Shown one piece after another: positions 48,654 to 57,115 of a stretch of 64,000 nt of DNA (the stretch's first letter is position 1; the number at the start of each line of letters is the position of its first letter). The translations under genes and the position numbers were made by a program. This DNA comes from CAWHMS01 sp963830495. Its GTDB lineage: Bacteria; Actinomycetota; Actinomycetes; Propionibacteriales; Nocardioidaceae. The notes under the pieces were generated by a model that was given only the letters and a program-made list of their open reading frames with translations, made no database searches and was not told where the DNA came from. Location: the NCBI GenBank assembly GCA_963830495.1, contig CAWHMS010000002.1:434001-498000 (forward strand). Reading direction: 5' to 3'.

Positions 48654-49426
48654 ATGAGGTACGTGTCTCCGACATTCTTCCGATCGATCAGAGGTCGAGC
48701 AGGATGAGCACCGAACTTCGGTTGACCCGGGTCTTCGTGGAGCTCGCCGACACCCTCGTCGACGAGTTCGATGCGTTGGACTTCTTGTCGACGCTCTCCG
48801 AGCGCTGTGTCGAGCTGCTCCCGGCCGACGCCGCGGGGGTGATCCTGAACGACTTCAGCGGCGGCCTGCACGTGGTCGCCTCGACCAGCGACACCGCCAA
48901 GGTTCTGGAGCTTTTCGAGCTTCAGAACGACGAGGGACCCTGCCTGGACTGCTTCAACAGCGGCCGAGCCGTCGTCAACACCGGCCCGGAGGAAGCCGCG
49001 ACTCGCTGGCCGCAGTTCCACTCTGCTGCGACGACTGTTGGTTATCAGTCGGCCCACGCGATACCGCTACGGCTCCGCAACACCGTCATCGGCGCGATGA
49101 ACCTCTTCTGCCTCGAGAGCACCCGTCTCGATGAGAGTGAGGTCGCTCTCGGGCAAGCACTGGCGGACATCGCCACCATCGGTCTGCTCCAGGAACGTGC
49201 CGTCCACCAGTCGGGGCTGATCGCGGAACAGCTGCAGACGGCGCTCAACAGCCGCATCCTGATCGAGCAGGCCAAAGGGGTCCTGCTGGCGAGCGCGGGT
49301 ATCGACGTCGACCAGGCCTTCCAGCTCATCCGTGCCTACAGCAGGCGGACCAACCAACCCCTGAAGAAGGTCTCGAACGACGTCATCACCCGGGAGCTGA
49401 CCGCCGAGGCATTGCGCGCTCAGTAG
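48650..49426 (+). CDS. GAF-ANTAR domain protein, copy 2
   Basis: 258 residues. GAF domain: FVELADTLVDEFDALDFLSTLSERCVELLPADAAGVIL...LQNDEGPCLDCFNSGRAVVNT...HAIPLRLRNTVIGAMNLF. ANTAR: LQTALNSRILIEQAKGVLLASAGIDVDQAFQLIRAYSRRTNQPLKKVSNDVI. Likely senses a small molecule or redox state and acts as an RNA antiterminator. ATG 48650 overlaps the upstream stop; an internal ATG at 48704 (MSTELRL) preceded by AGCAGG is an alternative. Domain order equals copy 1, but the two are only moderately similar. Confidence 0.9.
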   Translation: MNEVRVSDILPIDQRSSRMSTELRLTRVFVELADTLVDEFDALDFLSTLSERCVELLPADAAGVILNDFSGGLHVVASTSDTAKVLELFELQNDEGPCLDCFNSGRAVVNTGPEEAATRWPQFHSAATTVGYQSAHAIPLRLRNTVIGAMNLFCLESTRLDESEVALGQALADIATIGLLQERAVHQSGLIAEQLQTALNSRILIEQAKGVLLASAGIDVDQAFQLIRAYSRRTNQPLKKVSNDVITRELTAEALRAQ

Positions 49427-49808
49427 CCACCTCGCGCTGTGGATGTTCACCTTGCAGGGACCATCGACGTGAAGGCTCCGAGGGCGTAATGTCACCAGAG
49501 CGACGCCGCGAGGATGGTTGGTCTGGCATCAACGTTCGTGCGGAGTCCTGTTGGCCGAGACCCCGCCGACGACGTACCAATCCCCTCCTTCGGCGGGGCC
49601 TTCGGCCAACACGTCTGCACGGACACCCGTGGGACCCGAACCGGCAGGTCCAGTCGATTCCGCAGCCGATCAGCCGGGCCACGGACAGGTGGGGTCGGAG
49701 CACAACAGTCTGAAGAGGGGTGACAGTTGCGGTCCGGCCCCACCGCCCAACTGCCGAGAGACACAGCGGTTGAGCTCGGAGGACCTCAAGATCAGGCTTT
49801 GGGTTCGG
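49427..49808. other. Intergenic region without a supportable gene; contains a large hairpin
   Basis: About 380 bases. A long imperfect hairpin at 49551-49609 pairs TTGGCCGA..CCCCGCCGA with TCGGCGGGG..TTCGGCCAA and could end transcription of the GAF-ANTAR genes. Short open frames on both strands here show no domain or codon bias and are not called. Confidence 0.45.
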
Positions 49809-49879
49809 AGCGGGTGAGGGGAATCGAACCCCCACTGTCAGCTTGGGAAGCTGATGTTCTGCCATTGAACTACACCCGC
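49809..49879 (-). tRNA. tRNA-Gly (anticodon CCC)
   Basis: On the minus strand: acceptor GCGGGTG pairs with CACCCGC; D-arm TTCAATGGCAGAA; anticodon stem TCAGC/GCTGA around loop TTCCCAA, giving CCC; T-arm GGGGGTTCGATTCCCC. 71 nt including the discriminator base; CCA is not encoded. No integration scar or partial duplicate was seen nearby. Confidence 0.95.
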
Positions 49880-49983
49880 GCGTCGCCGCGGCTGGCACCG
49901 CGACGAGCGCGACGATACTACCCCGAGGCGCCCGCTCTCCGGGATGGCGTCGCCGGCGTACCGGACGGTCATGTGCGCGTGGG

Positions 49984-49989
49984 TAGGCT
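49984..49989 (+). promoter_or_regulatory. -10 element TAGGCT of a probable leaderless promoter
   Basis: TAGGCT is followed by 6 nt and the GTG start at 49996 of the DMT transporter. Confidence 0.5.
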
Positions 49990-49995
49990 CCCTCG

Positions 49996-50820
49996 GTGGC
50001 CATCGTCCTCGCACTTCTCTCCAGTGTGTTCTGGGGCACGGGGGACTTCCTCGGTGGCCTGACGTCGCGGCGCCGGATGGCGATCGCCGTCGTTGGCGGG
50101 TCGCAGTTCGCCGGGCTGGTCGTCGTGGGTCTGTACTCCCTGGCCGTGGGCGCCTACCGAGACCCCACCGGGTGGATCCCGTGGTCCATCGCCGCAGGAG
50201 CGGTCGGCGCCACGGGGCTGCTCGCGTTCTACACGGCGCTGGCCGCCGGCACCATGGGGGTGGTCTCACCCATCGCGGGACTCGGCGCCATCGTCCCTGT
50301 CGTGGTGGGGCTGGCCCAGGGCGAGACGCCGGGACCGCTCACCCTCACCGGTCTGGTGCTGGCGCTGGGCGGAGCGGTGGCGGCGTCCGGCCCGGAGCTG
50401 TCGGGCGAGGGCGGCGTACGTCCGGTGCTGCTGGCGGCGTTCGCAGGGATCAGCTTTGGCCTGGTGTTCGTGGCGATCGACAACGGCGCTGAGTCGTCTC
50501 CCGAGATGACCATGGTGGGCATGCGGATGACGAGCGTGCTCGGCTTCGTGGTGATCGCGTTGGCGCTACGGAGTGTCGGCGGCCTCACGACACGAGACGC
50601 CGTTCCGCTGACCGCGATCGGGGTCCTCGATGTCGGCGCCAACCTGACGTTCGCGTTTGCCACGACAGAAGGATTCGTCTCCGTCGTCAGCGTGTTGGGA
50701 TCTCTTTACCCGGTCGTGACCGTGGTGCTCGCGCGGGTGTTCTTGCACGAGCGGCTGCGACGGGTCCAGCTGGTGGGGGTGTCGGTCGCTCTTGTCGGCG
50801 TTGGCCTGGTGGCCGCCTGA
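49996..50820 (+). CDS. EamA-family DMT transporter
   Basis: 274 residues with about ten hydrophobic helices in two EamA repeats: first half FWGTGDFLGGLTSRR...ALAAGTMGVVSPIAGLGAIVPVVVGLAQGE, second half FAGISFGLVFVAIDNGAE...FATTEGFVSVVSVLGSLYPVVTVVLARVFLHERLRRVQLVGV. The repeated YP/P..TV...L.E motif at each half's end is diagnostic. GTG start supported by the leaderless -10. Substrate unknown. Not closely similar to the DMT protein at 10.9 kb, which has the WGSTY motif instead. Confidence 0.88.
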   Translation: MAIVLALLSSVFWGTGDFLGGLTSRRRMAIAVVGGSQFAGLVVVGLYSLAVGAYRDPTGWIPWSIAAGAVGATGLLAFYTALAAGTMGVVSPIAGLGAIVPVVVGLAQGETPGPLTLTGLVLALGGAVAASGPELSGEGGVRPVLLAAFAGISFGLVFVAIDNGAESSPEMTMVGMRMTSVLGFVVIALALRSVGGLTTRDAVPLTAIGVLDVGANLTFAFATTEGFVSVVSVLGSLYPVVTVVLARVFLHERLRRVQLVGVSVALVGVGLVAA

Positions 50821-50943
50821 CCGGCCGCGCTCGACCCCCTGACCACGGTTGACACTGCGTCAGCCTTCGTCCGAGAAGGACGGGCGGTGCCGACCCGCGG
50901 AGGTTCGGACGAATCCTGGCGGCCCGCTGCCAGGGCGCTTCGG

Positions 50944-50949
50944 TAGTCT
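50944..50949 (+). promoter_or_regulatory. -10 element TAGTCT of a probable leaderless promoter (dcd)
   Basis: TAGTCT is followed by 6 nt and the GTG start of dcd at 50956. Confidence 0.5.
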
Positions 50950-50955
50950 CACCGG

Positions 50956-51531
50956 GTGCTGTTGAGTGACCGTGACATCGTGGCCGAGGTCGAGGCGAAG
51001 CGGGTGCAGCTGCATCCCTTCGACGCCGACATGATCCAGCCATCGAGCATCGACGTACGCCTCGACCGCTTCTTCCGGGTCTTCGAGAATCACCGATACC
51101 CGCACATCGACCCCGCCGCCGACCAACCGGACCTCACCCGAGCGGTCGAGCCGGAAGGCGACGAGCCGTTCATCCTGCACCCCGGCGAGTTCGTGCTCGG
51201 CTCGACGTACGAGGTGGTCACGCTGCCCGACGACGTCGCCGCCAGGCTTGAGGGCAAGTCGTCGCTCGGCCGGCTCGGGCTGCTCACCCACTCGACCGCC
51301 GGCTTCATCGACCCCGGCTTCAGCGGGCACGTGACGCTGGAGCTGTCCAACGTGGCCACGCTGCCGATCAAGCTGTGGCCGGGCATGAAGATCGGTCAGC
51401 TGTGCTTCTTCAGGCTCTCCTCGCCCACCGCCAACCCCTACGGCAGCGCGAAGTACGGCTCGCGCTATCAAGACCAGCGCGGACCGACCCCGTCCCGGTC
51501 GTTCCAGAACTTCCACCGCACCCGCATCTGA
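50956..51531 (+). CDS. dcd: dCTP deaminase (possibly bifunctional, forming dUMP)
   Basis: 191 residues. Family landmarks: MLLSDRDIVAEVEAKRVQLHPFDADMIQPSSIDVRLDRFFRVF, LEGKSSLGRLGLLTHSTAGFIDPGFSGHVTLELSN (catalytic Glu in the last block), KIGQLCFFRLS and YGSRYQDQRGPTPSRSF. It deaminates dCTP to dUTP; the mycobacterial and archaeal bifunctional enzymes also hydrolyse dUTP to dUMP, and the HSTAGFIDPGF region resembles those. GTG start, leaderless. A strong terminator follows. Confidence 0.95.
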   Translation: MLLSDRDIVAEVEAKRVQLHPFDADMIQPSSIDVRLDRFFRVFENHRYPHIDPAADQPDLTRAVEPEGDEPFILHPGEFVLGSTYEVVTLPDDVAARLEGKSSLGRLGLLTHSTAGFIDPGFSGHVTLELSNVATLPIKLWPGMKIGQLCFFRLSSPTANPYGSAKYGSRYQDQRGPTPSRSFQNFHRTRI

Positions 51532-51559
51532 CCCCTCCGGTCGGGCCTGCCGACGACAA

Positions 51560-51590
51560 AGGGACCGAAGGCAGCTCGCCTCCGGTCCCT
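51560..51590. terminator. Bidirectional terminator after dcd
   Basis: Arms AGGGACCG (51560-51567) and CGGTCCCT (51583-51590) with inner AGGC/GCCT pairing. It lies between dcd and the convergent small gene. Confidence 0.65.
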
Positions 51591-51610
51591 CTGCGGGTGG
51601 GTCTGGGGAG

Positions 51611-51742
51611 TCAGCCGTCGAGCCGCTCCGCCAGCCGCCGCAACATGCGCGCGGTACGAGGGTGGCTGGGTCGCATGGTGGGGTGCTTGCGCTGGGTGCG
51701 CTCGCGGATGATCTCGCGGGCCAGGTCGTCGTTGAGGTTCAT
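51611..51742 (-). CDS. Conserved-looking 43-residue basic protein
   Basis: ATG 51742 is preceded by a strong AAGGAG ribosome site at good spacing. The protein opens MNLNDDLAREIIRERTQRK and ends RMLRRLAERLDG; almost all codons end in G or C, as in real genes here. It is predicted helical, with an acidic start and a basic remainder. No signal peptide or known domain was recognised. Convergent with dcd across a terminator. Confidence 0.6.
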   Translation of the reverse strand: MNLNDDLAREIIRERTQRKHPTMRPSHPRTARMLRRLAERLDG

Positions 51743-51892
51743 CGCTGGTCTCCTTGTCGCTGCGTTGTGCACTGCTTCGAGTGTCGTTGGTGGCTTCGGC
51801 TTGGTGCTTGATCGGTCTTGCGGCGTCGCCTCACGCGCTCGTTGCCGTCGTTGGGCGGCGTGGCCGGCGTGGCCGGCGAGGTAGGTGGGCGC

Positions 51893-52729
51893 TCAGGCGC
51901 GTTGAAGGACCACATCTCCACTCCCCGTCATGATCGAGACGTCCACGGTCTGTTCGCCGTCCGGAGGTGCATCCGATGCATTCAGCTTGGAGTGCACGTC
52001 GCCAGTGGCTGCCATGACGTCGAGGTAGGCGGCAGTGCCGTCGGCAATGCCCAGCAGTACGTCGCCGGAGCCGGTCTTGGCCTTGACCTGTCCCTGCTCG
52101 ACCCGTTTCATCACCAGGTCTCCTGAGCCGGCGAGAGCATCGATGCCGCGCCCGACCTCCTCGACAATGACGTCGCCGGAGCCGGTCTTGACTCGCAGGT
52201 GCCCGTGACTGTTGCTCACCCGTACGTCGCCCGACCCGGTCGAGATGACGGCGTCCTTGTCGACGTCGCCGACGGTCAGGTCCGACGAACCGCCCTTGAC
52301 CTCCAGCGAGCCGTGCACGTGGTCGAGCACCATGTCGCCGGAGCCGCTGCGCACCCTGGTGTCCTCGGACTCCTCGAGCCTGACGTCGCCAGAGCTCGTC
52401 GAGACGTCCGAGTCGCCGAGGGGACCGCGGGTCTCCACGTCGGCCGAGGCCGTCTCCACACTGATACTGCTGGTGGGTGGCAGCTGGATCCGCGCGCTGA
52501 TCTCGCCCTTGCGGCCGAAGAGCCCGCCGCCACGACTCCGCGGGATCAGGACGCGGATGTCGTCGCCGTCCTGCTCCACCCGGGCTCGACTCACCAGCTC
52601 CTCGGCATGGCTGTCGTGCGGCTCGAGCTCGACGGTCGCCTCTCCGGTATCCGTCGCCACGATGTCGATCCGGCCGACGTACAGCTCGATCCTGAGGTGG
52701 ACCGGCCGTGGGGTCGCGAACGTGTGCAT
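51893..52729 (-). CDS. DUF4097-family beta-strand repeat protein
   Basis: 278 residues. A solenoid of recurring units ending in GSGDV/SGDV: STSSGDVRLEE, RSGSGDMVLD, STGSGDVRVSN, KTGSGDVIVEE, AGSGDLVMKR, KTGSGDVLLG, MTGSGDVVLQR. This is the DUF4097 (adhesin-like beta-helix) pattern; function is unproven, some members act in envelope stress. No signal peptide is seen. ATG 52729 follows GAGGAG at 6 nt and matches the usual M.TF.TP.P start; an ATG at 52747, overlapping the preceding TGA, is an alternative. Cotranscribed with the ribbon-helix-helix gene. Confidence 0.85.
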   Translation of the reverse strand: MHTFATPRPVHLRIELYVGRIDIVATDTGEATVELEPHDSHAEELVSRARVEQDGDDIRVLIPRSRGGGLFGRKGEISARIQLPPTSSISVETASADVETRGPLGDSDVSTSSGDVRLEESEDTRVRSGSGDMVLDHVHGSLEVKGGSSDLTVGDVDKDAVISTGSGDVRVSNSHGHLRVKTGSGDVIVEEVGRGIDALAGSGDLVMKRVEQGQVKAKTGSGDVLLGIADGTAAYLDVMAATGDVHSKLNASDAPPDGEQTVDVSIMTGSGDVVLQRA

Positions 52730-52743
52730 GCGTGTCTCCTCGC

Positions 52744-53271
52744 TCATCGCACCCACCCCTGGATGCGCTTGTTGGATGCGCGGTTGCGGCCGGGCGCTCC
52801 TGGCCCGAATCCGAACCCCGTGTTGACATTGATGTTGATCTCGGCCGTCGCCGCGCGGGCGGCGTTGACGAGCCAGGTGTTCAGTGACTGACCGCGCTGA
52901 GCGGCAAGCTCCTCTGCCCGCGCCTTGAGCGACTCCGGCAGTCGCAGCGTGATGCGGGCGACCCCTTCGTCCTCGAGCTCCTCAGCAGAGGGTGCCGGCT
53001 GCTCCGGCGCCGCCGGAGCCTCGGGAGCGACTGCGCCCGTCACGGCGAAGACCGGCTCGCGGCCGCGGAGCCGGAGCTCGACCGAGACGCCGTCCAGCTC
53101 GTTGGTGATCTCCGAGGTCGCCTCGGAGAGGGCGTCCATGAGCATGAGCCGCACCGACGGGTCCATGGCCATGGCGAGCCGCTCGGCGGCCTGGCGGGTC
53201 TCCTCGCCGGCTGCCTCGGCCGCGTGCGCTAGGTCCCGGCGGAGCGCCTCGACGAAGGGGCTGATGTCCAT
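52744..53271 (-). CDS. Ribbon-helix-helix (HicB/Arc-type) DNA-binding protein
   Basis: 175 residues. The C-terminal part contains ARITLRLPESLKARAEELAAQRGQSLNTWLVNAARAA, a ribbon-helix-helix domain; the first ~100 residues are helical and acidic. Tail ININVNTGFGFGPG is unusual (Asn/Gly-rich). Such proteins are often called HicB-like antitoxins, but no HicA toxin is adjacent; it is more likely a repressor of itself and the DUF4097 gene. ATG 53271 (MDISPFVEAL) is preferred; a GTG lies at 53280. A strong dyad covers the promoter. Confidence 0.8.
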   Translation of the reverse strand: MDISPFVEALRRDLAHAAEAAGEETRQAAERLAMAMDPSVRLMLMDALSEATSEITNELDGVSVELRLRGREPVFAVTGAVAPEAPAAPEQPAPSAEELEDEGVARITLRLPESLKARAEELAAQRGQSLNTWLVNAARAATAEININVNTGFGFGPGAPGRNRASNKRIQGWVR

Positions 53272-53282
53272 GTCCACCACAG

Positions 53283-53307
53283 TGACACCATTGTGGTGTC
53301 ATGTCAA
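53283..53307 (-). promoter_or_regulatory. Promoter of the RHH/DUF4097 pair with 8-3-8 operator
   Basis: TGACACCA-TTG-TGGTGTCA (53283-53301) is a perfect dyad. On the minus strand a consensus -35 TTGACA lies at 53307-53302, immediately before the dyad, so the operator fills the spacer of the promoter. This fits autorepression by the RHH protein. Confidence 0.6.
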
Positions 53308-53465
53308 CACCGTAGTGACAGGATCTGTGAAACGCCAGGTCAGAACTGTGAGACTGGGGTGAAGAGACGTGGGATGTGCCGTGTCTCGAAGACAGGCCCA
53401 GCCCCAGGTGCCGCACTTCCCCGGGAAGACACCGCTGTGACGTCGTTCCGCACCTGGCGCTGCGG

Positions 53466-55664
53466 TCAGGCGAGCGGCCCGCGTCTCACGGCGCTGAGCA
53501 GCATCTGGGCGACGTCCAGGATCTCCACCGACTCCTCGGCCGCGCCCGTGGACTGCAGCGATGTCAGCCCGTCCGACATCATCACTCGGCAGAAGGGGCA
53601 GCCCACCGCGATCTGCGAGGCGCCGGTGGCCACCGCCTCGGTGGTGCGATTGATGTTGATCCGCTCCCCGACCTTCTCCTCCATCCACATCCGTGCGCCA
53701 CCGGCTCCACAGCAGAAGGAGCGCGCGTTGTTGCGTGGCATCTCCTTGAAGGTGGCGCCGGGGATGATCGACAAGAGCTCGCGCGGCGGCTCGTAGACCT
53801 GGTTGTGCCGCCCGAGGTAGCACGGATCGTGGTACGTGATGGTGGTGCCGTTGACCGACGTGCCCGGGTCGGCGACAGGCGTCAGTCGGCCCGCCCGGAC
53901 CAGCCGGTTGAGCAGTTGCGTGTGGTGCACGACCTCGAGCTCGAGGCCGAACTGCTGGTACTCGTTCTTCAGCGTGTTGAAGCAGTGCGCGCAGGTCGCC
54001 ACGACCTTGGTCGCCCCCGCCTCCTTCAGCACCTCGGCGTTCTGCATCGCCAGCTGCTGGAACACGAACTCGTTGCCTGACCGTCGGGCCGGGTCGCCGG
54101 TGCAGGTCTCCCCGTCGCCGAGTACGGCGAAGTCGACGCCGGCGGTGTGCAGCAACTCGGCGACAGCCCGGGTCGTCTTCTTGGCCCGGTCCTCGTAGGC
54201 GCCGGCGCACCCAACCCAGAACAGCCACTCGACCTCACCGAGGGTTTCCACGTCGGCGCCTACCTGCTTGACATCGAAGGGCAGGTCGTGGGCCCAGTCC
54301 ATCCTGGCCGTCGGCGCCATGTTCCACGGGTTGCCCTTGTTCTCCATGCCCTTGAAGAGCTGGTTGAGCTCGGCAGGGAAGTTCGACTCGACCAACACCT
54401 GGTAGCGGCGCATGTCCATGATGTGGTCGACGTGCTCGATGTCGACGGGGCACTGCTGCACGCAGGCGCCGCACGACGTACACGACCACAACACATCGGG
54501 GTCGATGACCGCGCCGCCGGAGGGCCACCACGCATCGCCCTCGGTGGCGCCGACGAGCTCGCGATCGACCTCGGCCATGACGCTGTCGGGGAGGCCGTCG
54601 CGCGCGCTCTCGTCGGTCAGCGTGTGGGTGGCCTTGGCGTAGGCGTGATCACGCAGCCCCATCACCAACAGCTTGGGCGACAGTGGCTTCTCGGTGTTCC
54701 AGGCCGGGCACTGCGACTGGCAGCGGCCGCACTCCGTGCACGACGTGAAGTCGAGCATCCCCTTCCAGGTGAAGTCCTCGACCTTGCCGACCCCGAAGGC
54801 GGTGTCCTCGTCGAGATCCTCGATCCTCTCGAAGTCGATCGGTACGCCGCCGGCCATCATCGGCTGCATGCCTCCCAGCGCTGGCCGGCCGTCGCTTTCG
54901 CGCTTGAACCAGATGTTGAACCACGATGTGAACCGGTGCCATGCGACCCCCATCGTGACGTTCTGCGACAGCACGATCAGCCACGCCATCGAGATGACGA
55001 TCTTGACCATCGCCACCAGCCAGATCAGCGTTGCCAGGGTCGACTCCGACTGCCCCTGCAGCAGCTCGCCCAGCCAACTGGTCAGCGGGAAGTGGAGCCG
55101 CTCGGCGTGCTCCGGGTGGTCGCCGTACTGAGCCATCGCGTACTCGAGCCCGCGCAGCGCAAGGATGCACAGCGCCACGCCGAGGATCACCGCCTCGACG
55201 AAGTAGCCCTGCCACATCGTCGACCCGAAGAAGCGTCCCCTGTTGCCGCGCACGCGATCTGAGGGACGGCTCGCGCGGTAGCCGATGAACGACACGATCG
55301 CCACGAGCATCGCCCAGGCGAAGCCTTCGGTGAGCCACTCGAAGGGGAAGAGGTCGCCGACCACGGGGAGGAGGAACTGCGCGTCGAACAACTGCCCGTA
55401 GGCATTGACCAGCGTGAAGAAGAGCAGCCCGAACCCGATGAACACGAACCAGTGGCCGACGCCCACCGCCGTCCACTGCAGCATCCGGGTGTGCGCCAGG
55501 GTCTCCGTCGCCATCGTCAGCCAGCGGGCGGCCTTGCGGTCGCTACGGCCGACGGCTGGCTGCCCGGTGCGTATCACGGCGACCATGCGCGCGGCGGCCT
55601 TGCCGAAGAGAGCGACGGCGACGACCGTGATGACCAGCGACACCGCGATGGCAACCGGCTGCAT
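53466..55664 (-). CDS. Membrane-bound (Fe-S)-cluster oxidoreductase, CCG-domain (GlpC/HdrD-like)
   Basis: 732 residues. N-terminal ~250 residues hold about six membrane helices (HWFVFIGFGLLFFTLVNAYG, GVALCILALRGLEY), possibly binding haem. Then two 4Fe-4S motifs, CTECGRCQSQCP near residue 310 and CTSCGACVQQCP near residue 396, and two CCG domains: WVGCAG...CTGDPARR...CAHC and YHDPCYLGRHN...CCGAGGARMW...GCPFCRVM. Similar to mycobacterial Rv0338c-like proteins, thought to move electrons between quinones and soluble partners. ATG 55664 has GGGAG upstream. Physiological donor unknown. Confidence 0.92.
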   Translation of the reverse strand: MQPVAIAVSLVITVVAVALFGKAAARMVAVIRTGQPAVGRSDRKAARWLTMATETLAHTRMLQWTAVGVGHWFVFIGFGLLFFTLVNAYGQLFDAQFLLPVVGDLFPFEWLTEGFAWAMLVAIVSFIGYRASRPSDRVRGNRGRFFGSTMWQGYFVEAVILGVALCILALRGLEYAMAQYGDHPEHAERLHFPLTSWLGELLQGQSESTLATLIWLVAMVKIVISMAWLIVLSQNVTMGVAWHRFTSWFNIWFKRESDGRPALGGMQPMMAGGVPIDFERIEDLDEDTAFGVGKVEDFTWKGMLDFTSCTECGRCQSQCPAWNTEKPLSPKLLVMGLRDHAYAKATHTLTDESARDGLPDSVMAEVDRELVGATEGDAWWPSGGAVIDPDVLWSCTSCGACVQQCPVDIEHVDHIMDMRRYQVLVESNFPAELNQLFKGMENKGNPWNMAPTARMDWAHDLPFDVKQVGADVETLGEVEWLFWVGCAGAYEDRAKKTTRAVAELLHTAGVDFAVLGDGETCTGDPARRSGNEFVFQQLAMQNAEVLKEAGATKVVATCAHCFNTLKNEYQQFGLELEVVHHTQLLNRLVRAGRLTPVADPGTSVNGTTITYHDPCYLGRHNQVYEPPRELLSIIPGATFKEMPRNNARSFCCGAGGARMWMEEKVGERININRTTEAVATGASQIAVGCPFCRVMMSDGLTSLQSTGAAEESVEILDVAQMLLSAVRRGPLA

Positions 55665-55750
55665 GGGCGGGTCTCCCTGCTCTCGAGACTGATCGCGACC
55701 CTAGTCGGCGCCTCCTCGCTCGCGCAGCGCCTCGGGGTGTGACAAGAATC

Positions 55751-57115
55751 TTACTGAGCGGTAACTACGGCCGTGCTCGGCAGGCCGGTGCTCGGATCGA
55801 CATGGTCGAGCTCGGAGAAATCCTTGACCCGCGCGATCGGGGAGGCCAACAGCCACAGGCAGCACAGCGCGCCGCCCACGGCCGAGATGACCAGCGTCGG
55901 CCGGATGCCGAGGCTCGCTCCGAGCACCCCGCCGACCAGCGCGCCGACCGGTCGGACGCCGTAGTTGATCGTGCTGAAGGCGCCCGAGACCCGGCTCCGC
56001 ATCGAATCCGGGGTGACGCTGGTCTGGATCGAGTTGAGCGGTACGTCGAAGAGCATCACGCCGATCCCCGACACGAACTCGGCGGCCGCCAACACGCCAA
56101 AGTTGAGCCAGGTCGGGCCGTCGGCGAGCGCCGGCACAGCCAGTGCCAGCGGGAAGACGACGGCGCCGACGACCGTGACGTGTCCGGCGCCGATCGCTTG
56201 CGACAGCCTCGGTGCGAGCAGCGCCCCGAGCAGCGCGCCGGTGGCGCCGATGCCGAAGGCGAGGCCGATCATCCCGGCGGACAGGTGCAGCTCCCGGCTC
56301 GCGTACAGCACCAGCAGGGTTGCCCCCACGAACGAGAAGAAGTTGACCGTGGTGGCGGTGGCCAGGCCCGCCCGGAGATACCGGTGCCGAGCCACGAACC
56401 GCAGACCCTCGACCGCGCGGCGCCCCAGCGAGAGGGTGTGGTCGACCTCGGGCAACTTCTCGTCGATCCGGATCCGGCTCAGGAAGGCCGCTGAGACGAC
56501 GAAGGTGACAGCGTCGAGCAACAGTGCAAAGGGTGCTGTCAGCACGTGGATGAGTCCACCTCCGACCGCGGGACCGGCGATGTAGGATACCGAGCGGGTG
56601 CTGCTGAGCTTGCTGTTCGCCTCGATGTACTGCGCGCGCTGCACCAGGTTGACGAAGATGGGTTGGCTGCTGGTGTTGAACAGCACCTCCCCGGCGCCGT
56701 TGAGCGCGGCCACCACAAGCAGATGGGTGTAGGAGATCGAGTCGAGCAGCGCAGCCGCTGGAATGCTGAGCAGCACTGCGGCCCGGAGCAGGTCGGCGAT
56801 CACGAGCAGCCGGCGTTTGTGCTGGCGATGGTCGACCCAGCTACCGACGAAGAGGGACAGCAGGTACGGCGCCCATACTGCGGCGGTGAGGACCCCCACT
56901 TGCTGCGGGCTCACGTCCAGGGTGACCACCGCGATGATCGGCAGCGCCAGCTCGGTGATCCGGTCGCCGAACTGTGACACCGCCTGGGCTGCCCAGTAGG
57001 ACCGGAAGCGGCGGTTGCGCCACAGCGATCCACCGCCGCGGCCATCCGCCGGGGTTGTCGAGTCCACCTGCACCCCCGCTGTCGCGCCCGATGAGGGCGT
57101 CGGCGCCTCAGTCAT
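55751..57115 (-). CDS. MFS transporter (MFS_3/EntS-like)
   Basis: 454 residues with twelve predicted helices. RNRRFRSYWAAQAVSQFGDRITELALPIIAV at the N-terminus, SWVDHRQHKRRLLVIADLLRA in the loop 2-3 signature, and the second-half SVTPDSMRSRVSGAFSTINYGVRPVGALVGG are typical of the EntS/macrolide-efflux branch. Probably an exporter. ATG 57115 overlaps the end of the upstream regulator gene by 8 nt, so it is coupled to and likely controlled by it. Confidence 0.9.
   Translation of the reverse strand: MTEAPTPSSGATAGVQVDSTTPADGRGGGSLWRNRRFRSYWAAQAVSQFGDRITELALPIIAVVTLDVSPQQVGVLTAAVWAPYLLSLFVGSWVDHRQHKRRLLVIADLLRAAVLLSIPAAALLDSISYTHLLVVAALNGAGEVLFNTSSQPIFVNLVQRAQYIEANSKLSSTRSVSYIAGPAVGGGLIHVLTAPFALLLDAVTFVVSAAFLSRIRIDEKLPEVDHTLSLGRRAVEGLRFVARHRYLRAGLATATTVNFFSFVGATLLVLYASRELHLSAGMIGLAFGIGATGALLGALLAPRLSQAIGAGHVTVVGAVVFPLALAVPALADGPTWLNFGVLAAAEFVSGIGVMLFDVPLNSIQTSVTPDSMRSRVSGAFSTINYGVRPVGALVGGVLGASLGIRPTLVISAVGGALCCLWLLASPIARVKDFSELDHVDPSTGLPSTAVVTAQ

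Noticed and set aside
49809..49879. tRNA-Gly as an integration site
   Set aside because: No integrase gene and no repeated tRNA 3' end were found in the flanks.
52744..53271. HicAB toxin-antitoxin module
   Set aside because: Only a ribbon-helix-helix protein is present; the neighbour is a DUF4097 protein and no HicA-like toxin is seen.
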